A stretch of DNA of 64,000 bases from Penicillus capitatus (taxonomy: Eukaryota; Chlorophyta). The translations under genes and the position numbers were made by a program. Position 1 is the first letter of the stretch. Every line of letters starts with the position of its first letter. The stretch is taken from the NCBI GenBank assembly GCA_965649825.1, contig OZ287698.1, forward strand, positions 1,364,001-1,428,000, written 5' to 3'. Shown here piece after piece: positions 46,051 to 56,420 of this stretch. The notes under the pieces are model-generated. The model searched no databases and was not told the origin of the DNA. It saw only the letters and a program-made list of their open reading frames with translations.

Positions 46051-48281
46051 ATGATGCGAAGTTTTGCCGATTCGCGTACTGCCATTCTACAAGAAGAGAG
46101 CACACGTGCGGTGCTCAGAGCGCATGTCGAGCCGACGGACGACATCGTCGCAGAACGACGTCGGGCGACATTCGATGCCGACGGCCTAAAATATTATCTC
46201 TGCGGCGGAAAGAAAAACTACGAGAAGAAGTGAGCAGTGTCGGCATTCTGGGATCAGAACGAAAGGGCGTTGCTTCAGAGTGCAATTCAGCGACCTTATT
46301 TCGAGAACGGATTGGGGAGACAAATCTCAACGGTACTTCGTATCGAGGGAAGAAGAATACGTTCGAGCCCTTCAAGCTGCCATCGGAATATGGTAATAGC
46401 GTCGATCCGTCGAGATCTCGAACACGAGGCCGTCGTGTGAGCATCAGGGATTTTATGCAGAAGAATGGACTGAGTCTTAAGGACGCGGCGATGGTGCGCA
46501 GACTTGTCGACACTCCCGGAGGCCTCGAGCTGCACATTGGCGTACACAGCATTCCAGAAGAGTGAGGTGCCAATCGTGTGCTGTAGATGTTCATTCCTGC
46601 ATTGCTGAGTCAAGCGTCGCCGGAGCAGCAGGCGAAGTGGTTGACCATGGCACAAGATTTGAGCATCATCGGTACCTACGCCCAGACAGAGCTCGGTCAT
46701 GGGACGTTTGTCCGTGGCCTTCAGACGACGGCCACTTACGATGCGGAGACAGACGAGTTCATTATCCACACGCCGACAGAGACGGCCACAAAATGGTGGC
46801 CAGGTGGATTAGGCAAGACAGCCACGCATGTGGTCTTGATGGCACGGTTGTTCATCGGAGGGTGTGACTACGGCCCCCATGCCTTCATCGTCCAAGTGCG
46901 TTCTCTCGAGACCCACAAACCGTTGCCTGGTATCCGTGTCGGCGATATCGGGCCCAAATTTGGCTACAATGGTGTGGACAACGGTTTCTTGAGTTTTGAT
47001 CACGTCCGTATTGGACGCGACCAGATGCTCATGCGTTTTGCCAAAGTGACCAGCAAAGGAGAATATATCAAGCCACCACCTTCCAACACCAAAGCCTCCT
47101 ATGCCACCATGATCTACGTGCGATCGACTCTGGTGAACGATGCTGCACGCGCTCTAGCCAAAGCGGTAACCATCTCAGTGCGATACTGTTGCGTCCGGCG
47201 TCAGAGTGCCGTGCAACCTGGGATGAAAGAGACGCAGCTCATGGACTATCAGAACGTCGGATCGACTCTGATCCCACTCGTGGCCGCGGCATACGCTCTG
47301 CACTTCGCCGCCATCCGAATCATGCACCTATACCGAGAGTTCGAAAAGAACCGCGATCGTGGCGATTTCCGTCTTCTGCCTGAGCTTCATGCGCTTTCTT
47401 CGGGACTGAAGGCGATCTGCAGCTGGGAAACGGTTGAAGGCATCGAACGATGTCGGTTTTGTTGCGGCGGCCATGGCTACAGTCGTCTATCTGGGTTGCC
47501 GGATATCTATGCCTCTTATGTACAGAATCCGACATGGGAAGGAGACAACGACGTTCTGTGTCTCCAACTGGGTCGCTACTTGCTCAAGGCCATGACCAGT
47601 CTGCCAGGAAAGAAGATCGAAGGAAGCGCACACTATTTGCAGGCTTTTGCAGAGGGACGACTGCCACAGGCGTGTCGAGTGAAGTGTCCAAACGACTGGC
47701 TGTCGGACGATATCTGCCAGGAAGCTTTTCAGTTCCGATCGGTCTATCTCTGTCGCATGGCTGAGCGCGATATCCGTTCCAAAGCGGCAGGCGATCTCGT
47801 GTTCGATGGCGTTGCGTGGAACAATAGCACCGTCTCTGTGATCAAAGGCGCCATTGCCCATGGCTGGTGCGTTGTCCTCGATACATTTCTGCAATCTTTA
47901 GCAGAGATCCAGACCCATTCCTGGCTGCCCCCTTCGACAATGGCTGTCCTGCATCGATGCCTGTCGCTCTTCTCTCTGTCCAAGATCGAAAAGCATGTTG
48001 CCGATCTGCTGGAGTCCGGTTTCGTGACAGCCGATCACATTCAGATGCTCAGGATTCAGAAGGATGCCCTCGTTACAGAACTCAGACCCAATGCCGTGGC
48101 ACTGGTCGACAGTTTTGGCTATCTGGATTACGAACTCAACAGTGCATTGGGCCGCTACGACGGCGACGTTTACAAAGGACTGCTCGAAATGGCCCAGGCC
48201 TCTCCACTCAACCAGACAGAAGAAGGTCCCGCATGGAAGCCCGTTTTGGAACCGCGTATGAGAGCAGCTTCTAAATTATAA
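46051..48281 (+). CDS. Peroxisomal acyl-CoA oxidase
   Basis: The enzyme oxidises acyl-CoA to trans-2-enoyl-CoA with FAD, giving H2O2, in the first step of peroxisomal beta-oxidation. Four exons join in frame. Exon 1 (MMRSFADSRTA) runs to 46229; intron 46230-46278 follows, then a segment with RYFVSREEEYVRALQAA, DFMQKNGLSLKDAAMV, GGLELHIG-MFIPALLSQAS, GTYAQTELGHGTFVRGLQTT, KWWPGGLGKTATHVVLMARL, DIGPKFGYNGVDNGFLSFD, LPELHALSSGLKAICSWETV and CCGGHGYSRLSGLPDIYASY. The C-terminus is AASKL, a canonical PTS1 peroxisome signal. Motifs cover the FAD-binding and catalytic-base regions of ACOX1-type enzymes, and length (about 700 residues) is normal. It is divergent from the SMC gene. Chain-length preference is unknown. 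Confidence 0.94.
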
Positions 48282-48377
48282 ACGGCTTAAACCTTGACGT
48301 TTGTTCGACATAAAGACGACAATGACAACAAGACTTTATAAAGTTTGTTCACAAACACCCCACCCCACGCACGTCTT

Positions 48378-50546
48378 TTATTCAAACGTAAAGTTCATCT
48401 GAACAGTCCGATCTACGACATCCAGGAAGACACGGATTTTTGGAAGCTGGGTTTCTGGAGAGGGTTTGCTTGAAATGCCACGATCGATCGATACGCAATG
48501 ATAGATTTCTTGCGGAGGAGTGTTCTCCTCTCTTGCAGCCTGTGAACCGTCTTCCCTGTTCTCGTGGATGTTTGGCCGATTCTCCACTTCTGTCGCGTGA
48601 AACGTGCGATCTGCTGCGAGCGCCTCTCCCTTCGGTAAGGACAATGGACCGTCGCCTGGAGTTGGAACTGTTGATTGCGATACGGCATTGGACACGTCAT
48701 CCATTTTCCCTCCCTCTGCATATCGGGTAATGAGGGGTGGATGCTGCTGATCGTAGAGACCCCGTGGAACAGACTCTTCTGCCGAAATGATTTCAAACTC
48801 CTCGGCGTTTACATCAGCAAAGGGATCATGTTTGACCCTTCGCCTGATGCCGGCAACCAAAGACTCGCAACGCAGAACGAGCTCCTTGTAGCTGTTCAAG
48901 AGATAGGAGATATCTCTAAACGAGAGATCCTGAAAGGACGAACAGAGGAATGGGTATTTTGAGAGCAGTGCTCCTTGCGATGGCCACGTTGAACGCCATT
49001 GAGCTTTGATGTCGTACTCCGTCATCAATCGCAGCACCGTTGTCGTGTCGTTTTGCTCCACGGCTTCCAACAGGACTTCGTAAGACAGTGCCACACCCTT
49101 GTACTCTGCGAGGAGCTGATCCACTGACTCCACTTTCAGGTCCACGATGCGTAAGGACAGGAAGGGATGGCGCGATGCCAGATCGCCAGTAGCCGCCAAT
49201 TGATTGACAATGGGATGCCCTTCCTTCTCCAACTGTTCCGTCCCCGTCAGTCCTGTCCAGTTGATATTCCGAGCAGAGATCTGTTCGTCTGCCACAGACT
49301 TCAAATCGTCCGTGCTGCTTTCTCCGCACCAATCGCCGTCCGCCTGTCGCTGTCATCCTTCACCTGGACTGCCGGACATGCGTCGTTGTTACCTGGCTTG
49401 TCTCGGAGACATTTCCAGTGGAGATATACGAGAGCGATTTCGGCAGGGATGGTTCATCGATGCTCGGTTGATGGAGAGCTTCTTCATACTGCTTCCAGCT
49501 AATGAGTCCCTGCTGCAAGAAACTGGAAAGAAACTCCTGACGACCACCTGTAAAGGATTCGGCATCTGCCGATTCAATAAAATACGCCGCCGCACACTAC
49601 ACAACACCGTCTCACGCATGTGCTGTCACATCACTCTTACCAATTGCGTAAAGTAATAATCTGAGTGGGAGACCAATCTGGATTTCTTCCTGAAGCGACG
49701 GATGTATTCAATATTCGAAATTAAATGAATGGGCTGTGTCTTGATAACGACATAAGTTAACACGGGCATAAAAACATCAGCACCTGATTCCTGTCCTCTG
49801 CTATGAAGCACATCCAAAATCACATCACAACAGTTCAGCACGCTGCCGAGCTTGTCTCTTGGTGCCTGATCCACCCACAGACATTCCGTCACATCACTTT
49901 TGAATGATGATAATGATGTGACAGGTGCACTTTGAAGGCATTGATCTTCTGTAGCTCCCGCATGGCCGAAATCAGCCCTTCGTCGGATATGACATCGGAT
50001 GGGATATCCAGATGGGCCGGTGTCACAAACTGCAGAGCAAAGAGTCGCGAAGAGATCAATGCATCACGTTCCTGATCCTCTCGATAACGACCAAAGGTCC
50101 GCTTGTAAAGCTTTGTGAGAGAGTAGAGCTCGACTCCCTGTATCCCATCCCTTCCTTCTCTCATCGTGCCTCTCGTGTCTTACCTCCAACCACACCAGCT
50201 TATCCGTATGCGATAGACTCGCCCACATTCGATGCCGTAACATGTTCTCTTCCATGCGCGTCAGAAAATTCTGACAGTCCTTGAGCTCAGGGGAGAAATG
50301 CAAGTGAAGGAGGATACATACTTGCACGAGACGTGTGTCTTTCAGAGCGTCCGGTTTTCGCACCACCTCCATTTCTTGCGTAAACCTGTACGGCAGTGGT
50401 GGATGCTTGCTTGCATGCGTTGCGAGAGAACGAAACCTGTTAATTTTCCGAACAAGATCGCGTGCTGCATCGACGCGCATGAGTTCCATGAAACGCGTCA
50501 GAGAGATGGGCACGCGGGATTGGCCAAACAAATCTGTCTGCGACAT
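48378..50546 (-). CDS. VPS9-domain Rab5-type guanine nucleotide exchange factor
   Basis: VPS9 domains load GTP onto Rab5-class GTPases at early endosomes. Exons from ATG 50546 (MSQTDLFGQSRVPISLTR) include FLTRMEENMLRHRMWASLS, the VPS9 core LYKRTFGRYREDQERDAL, AHLDIPSDVISDEGLISAM, RELQKINAFK-APRDKLGSV, LNCCDVILDVL, GADVFMPVLTYVVIKTQPI and NIEYIRRFRKKSRLVSHSDY. After two more introns the C-terminus carries two related segments (HPFLSLRIVDLKVESVDQLL and YPFLCSSFQDLSFRDISYLL, each followed by YK and a Leu-rich helix). An acidic or disordered tail ends at 48378. Intron 1 (about 65 nt) contains a 9-bp inverted repeat. The ATG is 57 bp from the divergent uL13m gene. The domain call is firm; the GTPase partner is inferred from family. 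Confidence 0.9.
49888..49922. repeat. Inverted repeat in VPS9-gene intron (arms GTCACATCA / TGATGTGAC)
   Basis: Perfect 9-bp arms at 49888-49896 and 49914-49922 are separated by a 17-nt loop that includes CTTTTGAATG. Both lie within one short intron. The same 9-mer recurs at least ten more times in the window. Confidence 0.9.
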
Positions 50547-50603
50547 CGATGCCGAGAGAAACAAAAATGCGTTTCACGAAGATGACGCTTGATTTTAAGC
50601 GAG

Positions 50604-51225
50604 ATGGTTGCGATCCGAACACCGAACCCTCACATCGCCAAGACGCTGCGCGGCGTCGATCTCCGCGGCATCCGTATCCGACTCATCGATGCCAAGGACC
50701 AAGTGACAGACACCGCATACGATCGCATGTCTGCCCGCAAGTGTCTGTAGATTGTCGGCCATCTGGCTGCACAACTGGCAGTGATTCTGCAAGGCAAGGA
50801 CAAGCCGACGTACGAGCCGGGTCGAGACAGGGGCGACGTCTGTGTCGTCATTAACGCAGCAAAAGTCACATTCACTGGTAGCAAATGGAATGAGAAGCTC
50901 TATCGATGGCATACAGGTATGACATCTCGACAGAACATCGAGAATCGCTCGCCTGAATGTGTGACTAGGCTATCCTGGGGGTCTGAGAGAGAGGACAGCC
51001 AAGGTTGCCTTTGCCAAGAGACCGGAGGACATTCTGTGGAGAGCCATCAGCGGAATGCTGCCCAAGAATCAAACGCGGGAAGCGCGCTTGCGTAAGTTGC
51101 TGCTGTTTAAGGAAGAGTTCCATCCGCTCCGAGATGTGGACATGGTAAAATGGGAGATGCCAAAACGCAAAGTCAGAACAACGATCCAACGTCCAGCGAA
51201 AAGAGCTCCCCCTGTAAAAGGATAG
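50604..51225 (+). CDS. Mitochondrial large-subunit ribosomal protein uL13m
   Basis: Three exons join in frame from ATG 50604: MVAIRTPNPHIAKTLRG with IRIRLIDAKDQ, an intron ending GTCTGTAG, IVGHLAAQLAVILQGKDKPT, YEPGRDRGDVCVVINAAKV, FTGSKWNEKLYRWHTG, an intron whose end reads TGTGTGACTAG, then YPGGLRERTAKVAFAKRPED, SGMLPKNQTREARL and a basic C-terminal tail ending PPVKG. These are the uL13 core motifs (GKDKP-x-Y, D-x-GD-x-V-x-x-NA, H-T-G-YPGG, GMLPKN). SKWNEKLY and the LLLFKEEFHPLRD extension are of the mitochondrial type rather than the plastid or cytosolic type. No long presequence is seen; the basic N-terminus may target it. The stop is 22 nt from the convergent PRORP stop. Confidence 0.9.
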
Positions 51226-51247
51226 TTTTCTATTGTCTTAACAACAA

Positions 51248-52918
51248 CTATAGTGCCTTGGCACAGAGCCACTTCTCCTTCTCGTCCTCATCTCTGTAGG
51301 GCAACATCCACGTGCCATTCGTCAGCTGCTGTGTACAGCAGGTGTACACCGAAGGCAGCTGAATGGTCAGTGCCCCATGGACAAACTCGTATCGCACGAG
51401 ATGGCGTTCTTTCCATTTGAGGAAGTACTTGGGCGCCAGCAACTGAAAGAGGTGATCCCGACATTCGTCATTGCTGACCAGTAGACCTTCTCCTCTTGCG
51501 TGCAGCGCAGCGTAGAGCCAGTACCAATCGTCGTTGCACTTCACAGGCGAGACGCATAGTTGATTTGTGTCGGCCATCTTCGACAACAGGGCTTGTGCCA
51601 GTGGCTCCTGAGCAGGTGCGTTTGTTGTTCGATAGGAATGCAGGACGAGCAGGATCTTGCGTTCTGGGAAAGAGCGTTCGAGATACTGCACGAGTGAATG
51701 GATCTGTCGGAAACTGAAGGGCCCATATGGACTGTTCTTTTTGTGAAAGGCCACATTGGCTCCATCGATGACGAGTGGAAAGGGCCCGTGTCTATCCAGC
51801 CATTCAACGAAGTCATCAAAGGGCACCTGTCCTTGTTCATTCTTGGAAGCCAGCTTCTTCACAGCTGCCAAGAACGCGTCCCAGTCTTCATCGGTCAGAT
51901 CACTCGCCGTCAAGTTCTCTCCGGACGTCAACGAAAATCCATCGCTGTCGACCGTGACATCCTCCACCAGCCACATCTGTTTGTTGCCCAGGGCCCCGTC
52001 CCGAAACGCCTCTTGGGAATGTCGAGACATAAAGTAATTGCGTGCCGTCTCGATGGTGGCCTTCTCTAGAAAAGTCAATTCCTTTCCTATCTTCTTCAGC
52101 AGGATGTCGATCTCTCTGTAGCACCCGTTGGGTTGCGAACACGCTTGAAGGAGCAATCTGAACTCGAGTTCCGTCAGATCCAATTCAGCGCTCTCTATCA
52201 CACGTTGCACTTCTAGTGCCTTGTCCATCGCTCCCTGCTCTGCGTAGCCCACGAGAGCAGGCGTAAATAGACGCAGTCGTGCGGGAAATGTGCTTTCCAG
52301 ATTCTGCTTGGCAACGGCGAACGCTTCGTCCGGATCGCCCAGACACACAGCTATCCGTGCTTGCATAACGAAGACGACATCATCCTTCGGCAGTTTCTGT
52401 TCCTGCATATACTCTAGCACTTCGTCTCTGTACTTGCGAAGGTTTTCTCTGTCGCTGCTGGGCACAGCGTCTGGCTGAAAGGCAGCGAAGGCTCGCTCAA
52501 GCCAGTCGTCCCCTCCGACTAAGAGATACAGGATACTATGCACAGCCATCTGCGGTAGTTGCAGTCCGGACTTTCGTGCCGTGCGAAATCTCTCTATCGC
52601 ATCCAGGTAGTCGTTTCTCTTTGCGGCATCGAAGATCAATTTGGTTGTTTCGTAGGCAGGCCAGTCCTTCTTCTTGCGTCTTCTCTTCTTACGTGTCTCA
52701 CTCAATTCTTCGTTTGCCGTTTCTTCGACGAGGGTATGCTTGAGTGGGTTCTTGGCTTCTGTAGGAGGCTGCATGGGCGTTCTCGGCTCGACAGACGACA
52801 CGATTCGACAGCAGATCTCATTCACTATGATGGGACGTTTGAGCAAAGCAGACAGCGAGACAGATTTCGAGTGACGAAAGGGATACAAAAAAACACGACC
52901 GAAGAAGGCACCCCTCAT
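51248..52918 (-). CDS. PRORP: Protein-only RNase P (PRORP)
   Basis: PRORP removes 5' leaders from precursor tRNA without an RNA subunit. This is a single exon of 556 residues. The N-terminus (MRGAFFGRVFLYPFRHSKSV) is basic and amphipathic, consistent with organelle import. A PPR-like helical region (LIFDAAKRNDYLDAIERFR ... LVGYAEQGAMDKALEVQRVI, ELEFRLLLQACSQPNG) is followed by a central segment and an NYN metallonuclease domain: PLVIDGANVAFHKKN, RKILLVLHSY, KCNDDWYWLYAALHARGEGL, VSNDECRDHLFQLLAPKYFL and WKERHLVRYEFV. The Asp residues of DGANV, NDDWYW and SNDECRDH form the expected active site. A C-terminal Cys/His pair probably helps bind the structural zinc. The start ATG overlaps the stop of the upstream ISD11 gene (ATGA). 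Confidence 0.94.
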   Translation of the reverse strand: MRGAFFGRVFLYPFRHSKSVSLSALLKRPIIVNEICCRIVSSVEPRTPMQPPTEAKNPLKHTLVEETANEELSETRKKRRRKKKDWPAYETTKLIFDAAKRNDYLDAIERFRTARKSGLQLPQMAVHSILYLLVGGDDWLERAFAAFQPDAVPSSDRENLRKYRDEVLEYMQEQKLPKDDVVFVMQARIAVCLGDPDEAFAVAKQNLESTFPARLRLFTPALVGYAEQGAMDKALEVQRVIESAELDLTELEFRLLLQACSQPNGCYREIDILLKKIGKELTFLEKATIETARNYFMSRHSQEAFRDGALGNKQMWLVEDVTVDSDGFSLTSGENLTASDLTDEDWDAFLAAVKKLASKNEQGQVPFDDFVEWLDRHGPFPLVIDGANVAFHKKNSPYGPFSFRQIHSLVQYLERSFPERKILLVLHSYRTTNAPAQEPLAQALLSKMADTNQLCVSPVKCNDDWYWLYAALHARGEGLLVSNDECRDHLFQLLAPKYFLKWKERHLVRYEFVHGALTIQLPSVYTCCTQQLTNGTWMLPYRDEDEKEKWLCAKAL

Positions 52919-53342
52919 AGATTGCTAGTTAGCCTCCTGGGGTAAGTCCTGAACAGCACCACTGCCTCAGATGCGTCGATGGATGCAAGAGAAATCACCA
53001 TAACACTCTTGAAGGGCCTGGTATAGAGCTCGTACACCGTGGACTGGCGCTTGAGCAGGGCGAGGGCGTCTTCTGCTTTCTGCAGTAGCTGGGCCACCTC
53101 GGAGGACGATGTCACACGCGCGTTCTTGCGAAACTCCTCCCGCACGCGTCTCAGTGCGTACCTACAAATTGACGCCGAATTCAGATCCTCTCTTTGCGAC
53201 GGCCTGTCCCCACTCGCGAATGTTATACTGCGTGAACCGACTGCCTAAGACGACAACGCATCGTCGTCGTATGCCGAAGAGACCACAAGGACGTACCTTG
53301 TTTGAGGAGCTCTCGATAAAGAGACAACACTTTGCTTGGCAT
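52915..53342 (-). CDS. ISD11: LYR-motif protein ISD11 (LYRM4)
   Basis: ISD11 stabilises the mitochondrial cysteine desulfurase NFS1 with acyl carrier protein for Fe-S cluster assembly. Three exons join in frame: MPSKVLSLYRELLKQG (ATG 53342), an intron GTACGTCC...GTCTTAG, SRFTQYNIREYALRRVREEF (split by a second intron GTGGGGAC...TTTGTAG), then RKNARVTSSSEVAQLLQKAE, LALLKRQSTVYELYTRPFKS. The LYR triad, the Y-N-I-R-x-Y-A-x-R-R-x-R core and R-Q-x-x-x-x-x-LY are diagnostic. The last 30 residues after RPFKS are unlike other ISD11 proteins and end in TGA overlapping the PRORP ATG. A small unrecognised intron or an earlier 3' end there is possible. Confidence 0.88.
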
Positions 53343-53420
53343 AACACCACGAACGCACATACCCTAGATGTGTCCATGACGCCAAACCCTTGTCATTTAT
53401 TAAACATATAAGATCTCGAT

Positions 53421-56327
53421 TCATCTCAGTCGTTTGAGAATGTTTTTGGTGCCGATCTGTTCAAGATCGCGTTGTCTCAGCATCATGACGATGGCATGGC
53501 GAACAAGTGAGGCATCGTAGCCCATACGACTGAGATGATCGATGAGACGTCCCTCTGAGATACATTCGTTTGGCTGCAATCGTTGTTTCACTTGGTATTC
53601 GACTCTCTGGAGCTCTGCTCGTCGTTCCTGGGAAAATTCGACGCCTTCTGTCAGGCCAGCACGAACCGCATCCATCGTGGAGACTTTGAAGAGCTTGATA
53701 GCCATGTCGACATGACGAGCTGTGACATTGGCACTTAGCTGCATTTTGGCAAAGGCTTCGCTGAGGCGAATCAGAGCCTCTAGCTGACGGATCGTGATGG
53801 GGATGGCGACACCGTTACCCATCTCTGCCACTCTTTTCGCCTAGACGTCACATCAGGCCATCATACAAGGCTTATATAGAAGAGAGTGAGGCCGTACTTC
53901 GTCACGCATATTAACGTATTCTTGCTGCAAGATAATGGCGGCTTCTGGCGAGATGCTTGGCGTCGAGTCCATGCGACAGAACTGTATATAGCGACGCAAG
54001 AAATCCACATTCTGCAACGACCGTCCCTCACAAAAGCGACAGTCAGACAGATCAGCTACCTGGCTCAACACAGGTATCGTCGTCGCTGCCGTTTGTGGAG
54101 AGATGCCCGTCTTGTGGTGATGAATCACATGCCTCAAGGAAGAGAACGCTGCATCCGACTGGCTCTCGCTATTCGTAAAGAAATCCGCACTTGGCAATTT
54201 TTGTGTCTTGTTCTTTGTTTCGAATATCTTTGACAATGAAGATCAGATCGAAGCGCGACAAGATGGTGGTCTGCAAGTCGATGTTCTCCTGGGCGGTTTT
54301 GAGATCATCGTAGCGGCCTTTGGGTGGATTGGCGGCTGCCAGGACAGAAGTTCTGGATTTCAGTACGGTACTGATGCCAGCTTTGGCAATAGAGATGGTC
54401 TGCTGTTCCATCGCTTCGTGAATGGCAACGCGGTCCTCTGAATGCATCTTGTCAAATTCATCGATGCAGACCACGCCGTTATCTGCCAATACCATTGCCC
54501 CACCCTCCAGATAGAATTCCCGTGTTGAGGGGTCCTGAATGACGGCAGCCGTCAGTCCTGCAGCACTGGATCCTTTTCCTGAGGTATACACAGCGATCGG
54601 CGCCTATAGAGATCTCGGAATCGACCGACAGAAAGGACAGCGGTGCATAGACAGACGAACGTACCACTTTGGATGTGAACTTGAGAAATTGAGATTTGGC
54701 TGTCGAAGGATCGCCCAAGAGCAACACGTTAACATCACCTCTTCTGTGGGTCCCATCCTTCATTCTCTGCATCGCATGAATTGGTGATGGGACGTGTGTC
54801 TGACAGAGATGCACTTTGCGAATGCCGCCAAACAGGAGACAAGCAATGGCTTGTTTGATGATGTCGTGGCCGTAGATTTCGGGAGCAAGTGTTTGTTGAA
54901 TCGTCTCATAGATATCTGGATTCTTAGAAAACTGGAGAAACTTGGTTTTCTCGTCATCTCTGCCAGACATCATGTCTATGGAGCAGAATAATGCGTCTGG
55001 TATTACGTGATACGTGTGATTCCTTGCTGTGTGTATTGCTCATCAGGACGCAAACCGACCACTCTGAAGTAAGGATGCCGAACTGTGCTCGCATCTCCCT
55101 TCTTGACCTAAAGTTTTCGTCGCCGCGTTCATTTTCGTCACTCTTTCAGAAAGAGTGAGCGACCTCGTAGACGGAGTAAATGCCGATGGCAACGACTCGG
55201 GTCCCTGGCGTCACGCGATCGATCAGATGCCGATCTGCGACCAACATCATTCTTCTCGGCAGATCGCCCGGTGGAACATCCTCTGGGCGTTCCTAATCGC
55301 ACGCGTGCACCGCATTCTTTAGCTGGAGGCATTACCTGAAGCTTCAGCGTTTGTTGATCGACAAAGCGACTTCGATGCGGCAGAATAACAAAGGGATCCA
55401 GTGAGCACTTCTTCTGGCCAATCTGGTAGGCATTGGAACTCAGATTGCACGTCCGTGGAAGCAGCGCCGTTCCCAGTCCAGGCTTCATGGTCAGTGTCTG
55501 CGTCATCCGGCAGTCCTTGCATTGAATCGTCACGTGCGTTGCCTTCGCTTTGGGTGTCGCAGCAGCAATGATGATTCCTGGCACCTGTACCAGTTTTGAA
55601 ATTCGCTGAGACTAAAACGCAAAAGGCGTATGTCAGCTTTGTGGCCTTAATGACAGACGTGTCGATCCCTCACCGTGAGCGATCGCAGCGACGAGCCCAG
55701 AGCTTTGTCACTGAGAGTGGACTTCAGTACGATCTGGATCGATTCCGCCGCCACTTCGTCGTTTTCTTTCGCTCGGATGTTGTTCGAAATCTCCGTCGCC
55801 ACTTTCTCAAACTGTCACCACGACCACAACGCTTTCTCGACGGTCGTTGCATGGTCATGGTAGCCCTGACGGTGGGGAGATGTGTCGAGGGATCGTCTTC
55901 CAGTAGACGACGCAGTTTCGGATCGAATTTGCCAACGTCGTTGATATCGATCTCCAAGTAATCCTTCTTGGCAATGAAGTCGTGGCTGCAGCGGCGAGAC
56001 AATTGTCGATTAGGCGCACAAGGGTCTGTCTATCTTACCTACCTGTAGGTTTTGTTTCCTTCGATTTGGAAGGCGCTCAGGAATTCGCGAATACGCAGTT
56101 CCAGAAACTGAGTGACGTCTGCCTCTGTATTGGTTCTTTCGCTTCGAAAGATGGAGACCGAACTCACGCGACCCTCTACGAACACAATGCTTTTGAATAC
56201 AATCGCCAAACGCTCTTTCCTCGACGTCGGGCACTGATCGATGGCCCAAGCAACGACGGTCGATGCCGGAGACTGGATCAAGAGTAGCTGTGAACGTGTG
56301 TACGTGCTTACCGTCGAATTCTGCCAT
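53421..56327 (-). CDS. MCM5: Replicative helicase subunit MCM5
   Basis: MCM5 is one of six subunits of the MCM2-7 replicative DNA helicase, acting in the nucleus. Exons from ATG 56327 ([15 protein letters not shown]) continue through [37 protein letters not shown], the zinc-ribbon region [52 protein letters not shown], Walker [13 protein letters not shown] (GDPG is usual), [15 protein letters not shown], Walker [23 protein letters not shown] (Arg finger) and the C-terminal winged-helix region. The PGIIIA and QERPEDVP motifs and the C-terminus identify MCM5. Intron 1 (56176-56311, 136 nt) is long for this genome. One intron carries a perfect hairpin at 55138-55158, another ends TGATGTGACGTCTAG. 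Confidence 0.94.
55138..55158. repeat. Perfect inverted repeat in an MCM5 intron
   Basis: Two 10-nt arms, TCACTCTTTC and GAAAGAGTGA, flank a single A. It sits just inside the 5' end of an intron between VYE and VKKGD. Near-identical arms occur in an adenylate kinase intron at 63669. Confidence 0.92.
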
Positions 56328-56420
56328 TGCAAGGTGGCGACGAGCGTCTCGGATGGGAGTGAGTGGCAAAAGAGCGTTCCTCAAAAACCGTCTAGATACA
56401 CGGATGCATTCATTTAACGC

